From Tropicimonas aquimaris (lineage in GTDB: Bacteria > Pseudomonadota > Alphaproteobacteria > Rhodobacterales > Rhodobacteraceae): a stretch of 64,000 bases of DNA. The notes beneath the pieces were generated by a model that was not told the DNA's origin, did not search any database, and worked only from the letters and a program-made list of their open reading frames with translations. Location: the NCBI RefSeq assembly GCF_042676185.1, contig NZ_JBHTJT010000007.1, forward strand, positions 310,001 through 374,000, written 5' to 3'. Each line of letters starts with the position of its first letter. Within the stretch, counting starts at the first letter, position 1. The translations under genes and the position numbers were made by a program. Shown here one piece after another: positions 41,319-49,916 of this stretch.

Positions 41319-43367
41319 TTACTGTTCCAGCCACCACTGCTGGGGGCGGTAGGGGTAGGTCCAGTAGTAGTCGTAGGCCTTGGCCGTGAACTCCGGCACG
41401 TTCTTCAGCGCGTTGCTGTAGACGATCGGCTCCGGGATATCGGCGACGACGCCGATCTTGATCATGTTGTCGAGGTGAATCTTCATGATCTCGGCGCCAA
41501 GCGCGTTGCTCTCGTCGGAGCCCAGCGGGTGCTGGGTGAACTCGGTCGCGGCCGCGAAGAGGCGCTGGATGTCTGCCGGCGGCTCGGTGCCCTGGGCACC
41601 GTCGGTCTCGATCCAGGTCGCCCAGTCGGCATGGCCCTTGGGGTTGAACGGATCGCCCGGGAAGAGCGCGTCGGTGACGTCCTGGCTGATGTTCGGGCCG
41701 GAGACGCCATCGTTCTTCCAGGTCATCACATCGACCTCGTTGGCATTCGCCGCCGCGCGGTACTCGTCCGATGTGACCTCGCGGATGTCGACCTGGATGC
41801 CGAGGTCGGACCAGTAGCCGCTCACCAGTTCCTGGAGCTGCGACGCGGTGCCCTGGCTGGCGAAGACGATGCGGATCGCCAGCGGCTTGCCGTCAGGACG
41901 CATCCGCACGCCGTCGCTGCCGCGGGCGAGGCCCATCTCGTCGAGCAGGGCATTGGCGCGCTCGGGGTCGAACTCGGTGAACTCCATCAGCTCTTCGGCT
42001 TCGAGGAACGGCACCGTCTTGTACTCGGTCGCAGCTGTCTGCATCGGGCGGCCCTGGCCGAGAAAGACGATCTCGTTGATCTCGTTGCGGTCCATGCCGA
42101 GCGACATCGCCTGGCTGAAACGGACGTCCGAGAAGATCTCTGCCAGCACCGGGTCCTTGTGGGTCCGGTTGAAGCTGTAGAACGGCGTCTGGCCCAGCGT
42201 CGGGGCGAGAACGACGGTGTAGTCGCCCTTGGCCTCGTTCTCCTTGAGCAGCGGGAAGTCGTTGAGCTGCATCGCCTGCTGCTTCCAGGTGACTTCGCCG
42301 TTCATGATCCGGAGGTTTACGACCTCACGCTCGGGCACGTATTCCTCGCGGATCTCGTTGATGTAGGGAAGCTGGTTGCCGGCGGTGTCCACCATGAAAA
42401 AGTAGGGGTTGGCGACCAGCCGGCGGCCCTCGGTGTTCTCGTCGATGACGATGTGCGACTCGAGCGTCGGCTTGACGCCAGTGCCGATCGCGGCCGCCTT
42501 GTCGGCGTCCTTCATCAGCGGCGAGGGAACGTCCATCCAGTCCGAGCTGCCGTAGTAGAAGTTCACCGCCTCGCTCTCGTTGGCGAAGCCGTGCTGTTCG
42601 CGCAGGGCGTCGGCGTCGGGATTGTACTTGTCGAGGAACCGGCCGAGGAAATGCTTGGGCAGGAACGTCTGGCCGTAGTCGATGGCCCAGCGGTTCAGCA
42701 GGTTGGGCTGCGCGATCGGGAAGGTGAACTTGACCGTCGTCTCGTCCAGCGCCTCGACCGTGGCGGGCTCGCCATTGAACACCCAGCGGCCCGGAGCCTT
42801 TTCGATGACAGCCGGGTTCATCAGCACGTCGTTGTACCAGAACACCACGTCATCGGCGGTGAAGGGCGCGCCGTCCGACCATTTGTGGCCGGCCCGCAGG
42901 TAGAAGGTCAGCTCGGTGAAGTCGTCGTTCCATTCCCTGGACTTGGCGACGTTGGGAACGATGGTCTGCAGGTCGTCGGAATAGCGCACGAGGTTGACGT
43001 GGCGGATCGACAGAAGGTCCGAGGTGCCGGATTCGGTGCCGCGCGACAGCCCGGTCAGGACACCGCCATAGGCCCCGACCTGCTCGTAGGGCACCACGAC
43101 CAGCGGCTCGGCGGGCAGGCGCTCGGCCAGGGGCGGCAGCTCCGGGTTGCCGAGGATGCGGGCGTTCATTTCGCCGGCGGCCGGGTTCTCGGAAAAGCCG
43201 AGGTCGCAGGCGGCCTGTTCCTCGAACTGGGCGAGCTCGAACTGTTGCGGGAAGTCCGGGCTCAGACCGCCCATGTCGGCGACGGTGATGGCCGGGCAGT
43301 CGGCAAAGGCGGGCAGGCTCAGCGCGATCAGCGCGGCGCCCGAAAGGTAAGCGGATTTGATGGACAT
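41319..43367 (-). CDS. Large ABC substrate-binding protein, family 5, phosphonate-linked
   Basis: 682 residues, longer than the ~500-550 of DppA/OppA. Signal peptide MSIKSAYLSGAALIALSLPAFA. About 65 mature residues precede the first family-5 motif (VGAYGGVLTGLSRG); after it come FYLRAGHKWSDGAPFTADDVVFWYND and SDVRFSQAMSLGMDRNEINEIVF. Long relatives occur with carbohydrate- or glycoconjugate-type Opp systems. It heads the operon encoding permeases, ATPases, PhnW and PhnX, so the ligand is probably an aminoethylphosphonate ester or conjugate. Known AEP receptors are much smaller, which is why this system stands out. Ligand assignment is inference. Confidence 0.88.
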   Translation of the reverse strand: MSIKSAYLSGAALIALSLPAFADCPAITVADMGGLSPDFPQQFELAQFEEQAACDLGFSENPAAGEMNARILGNPELPPLAERLPAEPLVVVPYEQVGAYGGVLTGLSRGTESGTSDLLSIRHVNLVRYSDDLQTIVPNVAKSREWNDDFTELTFYLRAGHKWSDGAPFTADDVVFWYNDVLMNPAVIEKAPGRWVFNGEPATVEALDETTVKFTFPIAQPNLLNRWAIDYGQTFLPKHFLGRFLDKYNPDADALREQHGFANESEAVNFYYGSSDWMDVPSPLMKDADKAAAIGTGVKPTLESHIVIDENTEGRRLVANPYFFMVDTAGNQLPYINEIREEYVPEREVVNLRIMNGEVTWKQQAMQLNDFPLLKENEAKGDYTVVLAPTLGQTPFYSFNRTHKDPVLAEIFSDVRFSQAMSLGMDRNEINEIVFLGQGRPMQTAATEYKTVPFLEAEELMEFTEFDPERANALLDEMGLARGSDGVRMRPDGKPLAIRIVFASQGTASQLQELVSGYWSDLGIQVDIREVTSDEYRAAANANEVDVMTWKNDGVSGPNISQDVTDALFPGDPFNPKGHADWATWIETDGAQGTEPPADIQRLFAAATEFTQHPLGSDESNALGAEIMKIHLDNMIKIGVVADIPEPIVYSNALKNVPEFTAKAYDYYWTYPYRPQQWWLEQ

Positions 43368-43406
43368 GTCTCAGCATCCCTCGCTGGTGGCATTGCGAGG
43401 ATCCGG

Positions 43407-43421
43407 CTAACCGCTCTATGC
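43407..43421 (-). promoter_or_regulatory. Second LysR-type half site, activation-site candidate
   Basis: CTAACCGCTCTATGC matches 11 of 15 positions of the perfect LysR box centred 30 bp upstream. Equal orientation and a spacing of about three helical turns match the recognition-site/activation-site layout of LysR-controlled promoters. It is 40 bp before the binding-protein start codon. Confidence 0.6.
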
Positions 43422-43432
43422 GACAATTTTGT

Positions 43433-43455
43433 AAAGCTATCCGTTCTATAGCTTT
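43433..43455 (-). promoter_or_regulatory. LysR-type recognition box, perfect dyad with T-N11-A core
   Basis: AAAGCTAT-N7-ATAGCTTT is a perfect 8-bp-armed dyad; its core CTATCCGTTCTATAG (43437-43451) has the T-N11-A form of LysR-type regulator boxes. It lies between the LysR gene and the importer operon, so the adjacent LysR protein is the obvious ligand. Confidence 0.75.
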
Positions 43456-43486
43456 TGGTTATCAAGTGGCCGACGTCACCAAAGTG

Positions 43487-44362
43487 TCATGGACGGCCGG
43501 AGATCAGGTCCAGAAAGCGGCTGACCGCGCGGACAGATTGCATCTGTGGCAGGCAGACGGCGTATTGCCGGGCGCGCAGGCCGCTGCCCGAGATCTCGAC
43601 GCCGACAAGCTCGTCGCTAGGGAGGATCTCCACATCCATCGCGACGCCCAGTCCGAGCCCGAGCTTCACCATGGTGACGATCGAGCCCCAGGATCCGACC
43701 CCGAGAATCGTGTTGGGCTCCACGCGGGCGAGCCGCGCCGAGGCTTCGAAGATGCGCCGCGTTCCGGAGCTTTTCTCGCGCTGCACCAGCGGATAGGCGA
43801 CGGCCTCCTCCCAGCCGATGGAGGCGCGCCCGGCATAGGGATGATCTCGCGGCACCGCGAGCACGATCCGCGCCTCGCAGATCTCGTGTCCGACGAGGTG
43901 CGACGGGATCTCTCGCGCGGTGATGAAGCAGACGTCGAGCTGGCCGGATTCCAGCTCGGGCAGCAGATCGTGGCTGGCCATCGCCCGCGCCTCCACCCGG
44001 ATGTCCGGGTAGGTTTTCATGTAGCGGGAGATGTAGGGCACCGCGATCTGGTAGGTCGAATAGCCGATGGCAAGCTGGCCGACGTTCAGCGCGTGCTGGT
44101 CGTCGAGCAGCGTCTCGATATCCTCGGTGACCGCGAGCACGGAGCGTATCGAGGGCAGGATCTCCTTCAGCAGCGGGGTGGCTTCCACCTCGTGACCGTT
44201 CCGGTGGAATAGCCGCACGCCATACTGGCTCTCCAGCGCCTGGACGCGGGTCGAGACCGACGGCTGGGAGACGCCGATGTCGCGCGCGGCGAGGGAGAAA
44301 TTGCCGAGCCGGTCGACGGCCTCGACGGCTCTGAGCTGGCTGAGAGAAAGCCGCTTCGGCAT
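43487..44362 (-). CDS. LysR-family regulator of aminoethylphosphonate catabolism
   Basis: 291 residues from ATG 44362 (MPKRLSLSQLRAVEAVDRLGNFSLAARDIGVSQPSVSTRVQALE), which sets the helix-turn-helix at the N-terminus; a longer frame from 44437 is less likely. The effector domain is of the CysB/CbbR-like type (GQLAIGYSTYQIAVPYISRY). A LysR group tied to aminoethylphosphonate catabolism genes is known, and this gene lies upstream of the importer-phnWX operon and divergent from the PbfA-like gene. Two LysR boxes between it and the operon suggest it activates it, probably in response to an aminophosphonate or to phosphonoacetaldehyde. Confidence 0.87.
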   Translation of the reverse strand: MPKRLSLSQLRAVEAVDRLGNFSLAARDIGVSQPSVSTRVQALESQYGVRLFHRNGHEVEATPLLKEILPSIRSVLAVTEDIETLLDDQHALNVGQLAIGYSTYQIAVPYISRYMKTYPDIRVEARAMASHDLLPELESGQLDVCFITAREIPSHLVGHEICEARIVLAVPRDHPYAGRASIGWEEAVAYPLVQREKSSGTRRIFEASARLARVEPNTILGVGSWGSIVTMVKLGLGLGVAMDVEILPSDELVGVEISGSGLRARQYAVCLPQMQSVRAVSRFLDLISGRP

Positions 44363-44480
44363 TGGGCCCCCGTCGTTCCGGCCGGTTACGCGATGGCCGA
44401 ACGCTAGCGTCCGGCACCGGATTCGGCAAACTGTCACAGAACGCGGCTATCAGGTCGGGACTGACCGGGCGGAGTTCCAG

Positions 44481-45839
44481 ATGACCACGATCCATACCGA
44501 AGGCGAAACCAATTCCTCAGATGCGCGGCGGCGCTGGGATGCGGCACATACCGGCGCGATGAGCGGCGCGCTCCTGCAGCGCGATTCCAACGCCTTCCTG
44601 CACCAGAGCCTGTCGACCCCCTGTGTCGGCACGATCCGCCGGGCGGAGGGGATCTGGATCGAGGATCTCGACGGGCGCCGCTACATGGATTTCCACGGTA
44701 ATTCGGCGCACCACGTCGGCTGGAGCCATCCGAGGGTCGTGCAGGCGATCAAGGACCAGATCGACGTGCTGCCCTTCTCGCCCCGGCGCTTCACCAACGA
44801 AACCGCGGTAGGTCTGGCCGAGAAACTCGGCGCGCTGGCGCCGGGCGATCTCTCGAAAGTGTTGTTCACCACCGGCGGCTCGGACGCCAACGAGGTCGCA
44901 CTCCGGATTGCGCGCGCCGCGACCGGTCGGTTCAAGACGCTGTCGTTCTGGGATGCCTTTCACGGCGCGGGCTTCGGGGCGTCCTCGGTCGGGGGCGAGG
45001 CGACGTTCCGGAGCCATATCGCCGGTCCGTTGCTCCCCGGGGCCGAGCATGTCGCGCCATTCGCCTGCTATCGCTGCCCCTACGGCCATGCGGGGCCGGA
45101 GAGCTGCAATCTCGCCTGTGCCGGCATGATCGACTTCGTGCTCGGGCGGGAGGGCGACATCGCGGCCGTCATCGCCGAGCCGATGCGCGCCGTGCCATAC
45201 GTGCCGCCTGCGAGATTCTGGCAAGCGGTGCGGGAGGCCTGCGAACGGCATGGCGCGTTGCTCATCATGGACGAGATTCCGACCGGTCTGGGCAAGACCG
45301 GCGCGTTCTTCGCCTTCGAGCATGACGGAATCGTGCCCGACATCGTGACCCTCGGAAAGGCGCTCGGCGGGGGCATCCTGCCCATCGCCGCCTGCATCGC
45401 CCGGCGCGATCTGGATATCTGCGGCGACTTCGCGATCGGCCACTACACTCACGAGAAGAACCCGGTAACCGCGGCCGCGGCGCTGGCGACGATCGCGGTG
45501 ATCGAGGAGGAGGGGCTGGTGGAGCGCTCGGCCCGGCTGGGTGCGGGGGCCATGGATCGGCTGGCGGCCTTCGCCGAGACCTGCCCGATCATCGGCGACG
45601 TGCGGGGCAGGGGCCTGATGTTCGGGATCGAGATGGTCGAGGACCGGGCGAGCAAGGCGCCGGGCAACGCGGCGGCGGAGCGAATCTACTACCGGTGCAT
45701 GGCGGCGGGGCTGAGCTTCAAGATCAGCCAGGGTGCGGTGCTGACCCTCTCGCCGCCCCTGACCATTGCGGAGGAAGACCTCGACCGGGCCCTGGGGATC
45801 GTCGAGGCCGCGATCTCCGAGGAGCTTGCATCCCGCTGA
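44481..45839 (+). CDS. pbfA: PbfA-like (R)-1-hydroxy-2-aminoethylphosphonate ammonia-lyase
   Basis: 452 residues from ATG 44481 with GGAG 6 nt upstream. A class III aminotransferase fold: cofactor Asp264 in LIMDEIPTG and PLP Lys293 in TLGKALGGG. The start FLHQSLSTPC, YMDFHGNSAHHVGW, LPFSPRRFTN and GHYTHEKNPV closely recall PbfA, which turns (R)-1-hydroxy-2-aminoethylphosphonate into phosphonoacetaldehyde and ammonia, feeding PhnX. Proximity to phnW/phnX is the usual context and strengthens the call. Four Cys (196, 199, 209, 213) form a CxxC...CxxxC pattern that might bind metal. An ordinary omega-transaminase is the alternative. Confidence 0.82.
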   Translation: MTTIHTEGETNSSDARRRWDAAHTGAMSGALLQRDSNAFLHQSLSTPCVGTIRRAEGIWIEDLDGRRYMDFHGNSAHHVGWSHPRVVQAIKDQIDVLPFSPRRFTNETAVGLAEKLGALAPGDLSKVLFTTGGSDANEVALRIARAATGRFKTLSFWDAFHGAGFGASSVGGEATFRSHIAGPLLPGAEHVAPFACYRCPYGHAGPESCNLACAGMIDFVLGREGDIAAVIAEPMRAVPYVPPARFWQAVREACERHGALLIMDEIPTGLGKTGAFFAFEHDGIVPDIVTLGKALGGGILPIAACIARRDLDICGDFAIGHYTHEKNPVTAAAALATIAVIEEEGLVERSARLGAGAMDRLAAFAETCPIIGDVRGRGLMFGIEMVEDRASKAPGNAAAERIYYRCMAAGLSFKISQGAVLTLSPPLTIAEEDLDRALGIVEAAISEELASR

Positions 45840-45846
45840 AAGGGAA

Positions 45847-45875
45847 ACCGGCGCGCCTTGGCTCGGCGCGCCGGT
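45847..45875. terminator. Bidirectional terminator hairpin
   Basis: Perfect 11-bp stem ACCGGCGCGCC / GGCGCGCCGGT with a 7-nt loop, 8 nt after the PbfA-like stop and 26 nt before the convergent TctA stop. It can serve both directions. Confidence 0.72.
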
Positions 45876-45900
45876 GTGTCTTGGTTCCCGAAGCTGAGGG

Positions 45901-47445
45901 TCAGTCGACCAGTTCGCCCTCGTCTTCCTTGCTGGCGGCCAGCTTCATGCGCCGCTTGAGCGCTGCGCCGAAGATGATCGGCAGGATGAACCCTACGAAA
46001 GCGATGACCCAGAGGCCGATCGCCAGCGGCGAGCCGACCAGCACCGACCAGTCACCGTCGGAGATCGAGATCGCGCGGCGCAGGTTCGCCTCCATCGCGT
46101 TGCCCAGCAGGATGCCGAGGATGATCGGCACCAACGGCACGTCGAGCTTGCGCAGCAGCCAGCCGAGCACGCCGAAGAACACCATCACCAGCAGGTCGAA
46201 GCTGGAGCCCGAGATGCCGTAGATGCCGACGAAGGAGACCATCGCGACGATGGGCATCAGGATCCGCGGCGGGACCAGCAGCACGCGTGTGAACATGCCG
46301 ACCATCGGGATATTCATCGCCAGCAGCATGAAGTTGCCGATGAAGAGCGCTGCGATCAGGCCCCAGACGACATCCGGGTTCTGGGTGAACAGCAGCGGGC
46401 CGGGCGTGATGTTGAGCGACAACAGTACCGCCAGCAGAACCGCCGTGGTGCCCGAACCGGGTACGCCGAGCGCCAGCATCGGCACCAGCGCACCGCCGGC
46501 CGCCGCGTTGTTGCCCGCCTCCGGCGCAGCCACGCCGCGCGGGTCGCCGGTGCCGAAGGTGCCCTCGCGGTCGACCAGGCGCTTTTCCATCGAGTAGGAG
46601 ATGAATGAGCCCAGCGAGGCCCCCGCGCCCGGCAGGACACCGGCGACGAAGCCAAGCACGGAGGTCCGCAGCATGGTCGGTGTGCAGTATTTCAGCATCG
46701 CCCACGACGGGGTGATCCGGCCGATCTCGACCTTCTTGCTCGATGCCTCGCTCTCTCCGTGGCGATGTTCAAGGAAGATCAGGACTTCCGACAGGGCGAA
46801 CAGGCCGACCAACGCGACGAGGAAGTCGATGCCGTCATAGAGATGCACCTCGCCGAAGGTGAAGCGCGGCACGCCGGTCTGGCCGTCGACGCCGATCATC
46901 GCGATGCCGAGCCCGAGGGCTGCGGCGAAGGCGGCCTTGGCCTGATTGGTCGAGGAAATGCCGCCGAGAGTGGCAAAGGCCAGCGTGAACAGGGCGAAGT
47001 ACTCCGCCGGACCGAACAGGAGCGCGACCTTGACGAGCTGCGGCGCGATGAAGACGAGCCCCCAGGTCGCCAGGAAGGCGCCAACGAAGGAGGCCACGCC
47101 CGAGAGCGCCAGCGCCTCGCCAGCGCGTCCCTGCTGGGCCATCGGGTAGCCGTCGAGGCAAGTCATCAGCGCCGGCTCGTCGCCGGGGATGTTGAGCAGG
47201 ATCGAGGAGATCCGCCCGCCGTACATGGCCCCGTAATAGACGCTCGTCAGCAGGATCAGCGCCGCGGTGGGAGGCAGGCCGAGGGTGAAGGCAAGCGGGA
47301 TCAGGATCGCCACGCCGTTCGACGGCCCGAGGCCGGGCAGGGCGCCCATGATGGTCCCGAGAAAACAGCCGAGGGCCGCGAGCATCAGGTTCTGGAGGGT
47401 GAAGGCGACGGAGAAGCCGTCCCCGAGGGATGCCAGGACTTCCAT
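45901..47445 (-). CDS. tctA: Tripartite tricarboxylate transporter, large permease (TctA family)
   Basis: 514 residues with about 12 hydrophobic segments and TctA family motifs (LGTIMGALPGLGPSNGVAILIPL, YYGAMYGGRISSILLNIPGDEPA, GAGASLGSFISYSMEKRL). It forms the ion-driven channel of the TTT importer with TctB. The last gene of the TctCBA unit, 15 nt after tctB. Confidence 0.92.
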   Translation of the reverse strand: MEVLASLGDGFSVAFTLQNLMLAALGCFLGTIMGALPGLGPSNGVAILIPLAFTLGLPPTAALILLTSVYYGAMYGGRISSILLNIPGDEPALMTCLDGYPMAQQGRAGEALALSGVASFVGAFLATWGLVFIAPQLVKVALLFGPAEYFALFTLAFATLGGISSTNQAKAAFAAALGLGIAMIGVDGQTGVPRFTFGEVHLYDGIDFLVALVGLFALSEVLIFLEHRHGESEASSKKVEIGRITPSWAMLKYCTPTMLRTSVLGFVAGVLPGAGASLGSFISYSMEKRLVDREGTFGTGDPRGVAAPEAGNNAAAGGALVPMLALGVPGSGTTAVLLAVLLSLNITPGPLLFTQNPDVVWGLIAALFIGNFMLLAMNIPMVGMFTRVLLVPPRILMPIVAMVSFVGIYGISGSSFDLLVMVFFGVLGWLLRKLDVPLVPIILGILLGNAMEANLRRAISISDGDWSVLVGSPLAIGLWVIAFVGFILPIIFGAALKRRMKLAASKEDEGELVD

Positions 47446-47460
47446 TGAATTCTTCTCCTG

Positions 47461-47892
47461 TCAGAAACCGAACGGTCCGCGGGCGAGCGACAGCCCGAGT
47501 ATCACCCGGAACACCAGGTAGATGCCGCCGGAGGTCAGGACGCCCACGAGAATGGATTGAAGCGGCCGGGTGCCCAGCCTCCAGGTGAGGTAGGACGAGG
47601 CCAGCGCGGTCGCGATGATGAAGCCCAGGACCGGGAGCAACTCGGCGTAGAGCACCATGACGGCCACCGCCATTACGATCTCGAACAACCGGGCGGGCGC
47701 GGGCCATTCGGGGCCGACGTCGGGCTTGATCATGAAGTAGAGCGAGCTCAGGCCCAGCACGACGCCGATGATTATCGGGAAGGCGCTTGGGCCGACAACG
47801 TCCGAGAACGGGCTGATCTCGATGAGCGTCGCCTGCCAGATGAAGAACAGCGACAGGACAATGCCTGTCCCGCCAAGGATTCGGTCACTCAT
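47461..47892 (-). CDS. tctB: Tripartite tricarboxylate transporter, small permease (TctB family)
   Basis: 143 residues with four hydrophobic segments, the normal TctB size. Conserved elements are VGPSAFPIIIGVVLGLSSLYF and the Leu-rich C-terminal half. It sits between the receptor and large permease genes, as is standard for TTT systems. Confidence 0.88.
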   Translation of the reverse strand: MSDRILGGTGIVLSLFFIWQATLIEISPFSDVVGPSAFPIIIGVVLGLSSLYFMIKPDVGPEWPAPARLFEIVMAVAVMVLYAELLPVLGFIIATALASSYLTWRLGTRPLQSILVGVLTSGGIYLVFRVILGLSLARGPFGF

Positions 47893-48002
47893 GGTGGTCC
47901 TCCCAGGTGAGCGTATGAACGGATGCTTGGGCCGTGATGCGCCGGCCCATGGCGGCGTGTCCGGTCCGGGCCATGGCCGGCATCGGCCGGATCAGGCAAA
48001 GG

Positions 48003-48026
48003 CCGGGGCAGCAGGTGCCGCCCCGG
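48003..48026 (-). terminator. Intercistronic hairpin after tctC
   Basis: Stem CCGGGGC / GCCCCGG with a 10-nt loop, shortly after the receptor stop and about 110 nt before the small permease start. Likely limits read-through from the receptor gene. Confidence 0.45.
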
Positions 48027-48041
48027 AGGTTGCGGCGTCGC

Positions 48042-49028
48042 TTACTGCGTGATCGCCGCGGTCAGGTCCTTGATGGTCGCGACGGACTCGGCCACGAAGG
48101 CTTCAAAGTCGGCGCCCTGCAGGTCGAGCGGCTCGAGGCCGTTCGCTGCCATGACCTCTTTCCATTCCGGCGAGTCGTAGAGTGCCTTGATCTGGCCGAC
48201 CCAGTGGTCGTAGGCCTCGTCAGACATGCCCTTGGGCGCATAGAAGCCGCGCCAGTTGGCGCCAAGCGCCTCGATGCCCTGCTCGGTCGCGGTCGGGAAC
48301 TTAGAGAAGTCGCCCGAGAGCCGCTCCGGCGAAAGCACGGCGATCACCTTGATGTCGCCGGAATCCACGAAGCCCTTGGCTTCCGAGATGTCGCCCGAGA
48401 ACGCCTGGACGGAGCCGGCCAGAAGCTGGGTCACGGCTTCGCCGCCGCCATCGAAGGCGATGTACTTCACGGAGCGGAAGTCGTCGATGCCGCCGGCCTT
48501 GGCCGCGATCAGCACCTTGAGATGGTCCCAGCCACCCACGGCGGAGCCGCCGGCGACGGCGATCGAGGTCGGGTCTGCCTTGATCTGGTCGAGCAATTGC
48601 GGAAGCGTCTCGATCTCGGAATCGGCGGCCACGGCGATCACGCCGTAATCGGCGCCGATGGTGGCGAGCCAGCGGACCTGGTCCATCGTGTTGCCTGGGT
48701 AGGCGCCGGTGGCCAGTCGCGTTGCGGTCGCCGTCGAGGCCGCGACGATCAGGTCATTGTCGTCGCCGCGCTTGTTCACGACCTCGGCAAAGGCCACGCC
48801 GCCGCCGCCGCCGGCGAGGTTGACGACCTGCATGGTCGAGCCGATCAGGCCCAGGTCCTGCATGGTCTTGCCGACCTGCCGGCAGGTGAAGTCCCAGCCG
48901 CCGCCCGGGTTGGCCGGGGCGATGCATTCGGGCTGCTCGGGCTCGAAAGCCGAGGCCGGCGCCACGGCCAGACCGGTTGCGACGACCGCGCCGACAAGCG
49001 CGAAACGCAGCGAGTGTTGAAACCGCAT
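48042..49028 (-). CDS. tctC: Tripartite tricarboxylate transporter receptor (TctC family)
   Basis: 328 residues from ATG 49028, chosen for the strong AAAGGAGGAG upstream and for the signal peptide MRFQHSLRFALVGAVVATGLAVAPASA. The mature part begins with CIAPANPGGGWDFTCRQVGKTM, the TctC signature region, and continues with VVNLAGGGGGVAFAEVVN. Extracytoplasmic receptor for a carboxylate. In the homologous Bordetella BctC system the receptor also talks to the sensor kinase, relevant here because the divergent genes encode a TctD/TctE-type pair. Confidence 0.9.
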   Translation of the reverse strand: MRFQHSLRFALVGAVVATGLAVAPASAFEPEQPECIAPANPGGGWDFTCRQVGKTMQDLGLIGSTMQVVNLAGGGGGVAFAEVVNKRGDDNDLIVAASTATATRLATGAYPGNTMDQVRWLATIGADYGVIAVAADSEIETLPQLLDQIKADPTSIAVAGGSAVGGWDHLKVLIAAKAGGIDDFRSVKYIAFDGGGEAVTQLLAGSVQAFSGDISEAKGFVDSGDIKVIAVLSPERLSGDFSKFPTATEQGIEALGANWRGFYAPKGMSDEAYDHWVGQIKALYDSPEWKEVMAANGLEPLDLQGADFEAFVAESVATIKDLTAAITQ

Positions 49029-49199
49029 TGTGTCTCCTCCTTTGAATGTCCTCCGCACGCAGCCCGGATGGGGGCGCGCGCTGGTTCATCCCTCTAGCGG
49101 ACCAATCTGTCATGAACCTGTCTTGATTGGTTGACGGCGGCCCGGCGCAGAGTTGTCACGCGGCTCCGGTAGCGGCTAGGGTGCAAGAAGCAGGGGGCT

Positions 49200-49217
49200 G
49201 GTGAAGGAAACTTCACC
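49200..49217 (+). promoter_or_regulatory. Short GAAA-capped hairpin before the response-regulator gene
   Basis: GGTGAAG-GAAA-CTTCACC is a perfect 7-bp stem with a GAAA tetraloop, ending 21 nt before the start codon. It could be an operator (small dyad) or an mRNA element affecting translation of the response regulator. Confidence 0.45.
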
Positions 49218-49238
49218 GGGCGACGGGGAGGAATGGGG

Positions 49239-49910
49239 ATGCGCGTGCTGCTTCTCGAGGACGCGCCGGACGTGGCAGAAGCTATTACCGAGCGATTCCG
49301 GCAACGCGGTGACGTGGTGGATCACGTCGTCACTCTGAGAAGCGCCTACGACTTCATCTCCGTGCAGGACTATGACGTGGCGATCCTAGACATCGGGCTT
49401 CCGGACGGAGAGGGGACGGAAGTGCTCAAGTCGCTGCGCGACAAGCAGGTGCCGACCCCGGTCTTGATGCTGACCGCACGGACGAAAGTCGACGATCGGG
49501 TCTCCGCGCTCGACAGCGGCGCCGACGATTATCTCGTCAAACCCTTCGACCTGCGTGAGCTGGAAGCCCGGGTGCGGGCGCTGCACCGGCGCGGCATGGG
49601 AGAGCTGACGGGAGTGCTGGAATTCGAGAACCTGACGCTCGACACGGCCGGCGGCATGGCGCGTATTGGTGGCGCGCCGGTGGCGTTGACCCGGCGCGAG
49701 ATCTCGCTGCTGGAGATCCTGATGAACAACCGGGGCAGGGTGGTGCCGAAGGAGAAGATCTACGACCGGATGTTCGCTTTCGGTGACGAGCCCGCGAGCC
49801 TGAACGCGGTGGAAATCCAGATCGGCCGGCTACGCAAGAAGCTCGACGGCAGCGGCACGGCGATCAAGACCTTGCGGGGCCTCGGCTACCAGCTCGTGGC
49901 GGCAGGCTAG
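49239..49910 (+). CDS. tctD: OmpR/TctD-family response regulator
   Basis: 223 residues from ATG 49239, 7 nt after GGGGAGG; ATG 49233 is too close to that site. Receiver domain with Glu7/Asp8, phospho-acceptor Asp51 (AILDIGLPDGEG) and the conserved Lys in YLVKPFDLRELEAR, then a winged-helix DNA-binding domain (VALTRREISLLEILM, EIQIGRLRKKLDG). It is divergent from tctCBA and probably activates it; the kinase gene follows by 6 nt. Confidence 0.9.
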   Translation: MRVLLLEDAPDVAEAITERFRQRGDVVDHVVTLRSAYDFISVQDYDVAILDIGLPDGEGTEVLKSLRDKQVPTPVLMLTARTKVDDRVSALDSGADDYLVKPFDLRELEARVRALHRRGMGELTGVLEFENLTLDTAGGMARIGGAPVALTRREISLLEILMNNRGRVVPKEKIYDRMFAFGDEPASLNAVEIQIGRLRKKLDGSGTAIKTLRGLGYQLVAAG

Positions 49911-49916
49911 GACGGG

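Noticed and set aside
41151..43451. Plus-strand open frame of about 766 codons opposite the large binding protein
   Set aside because: Mirror frame of a family-5 binding protein; no signal peptide, no motif.
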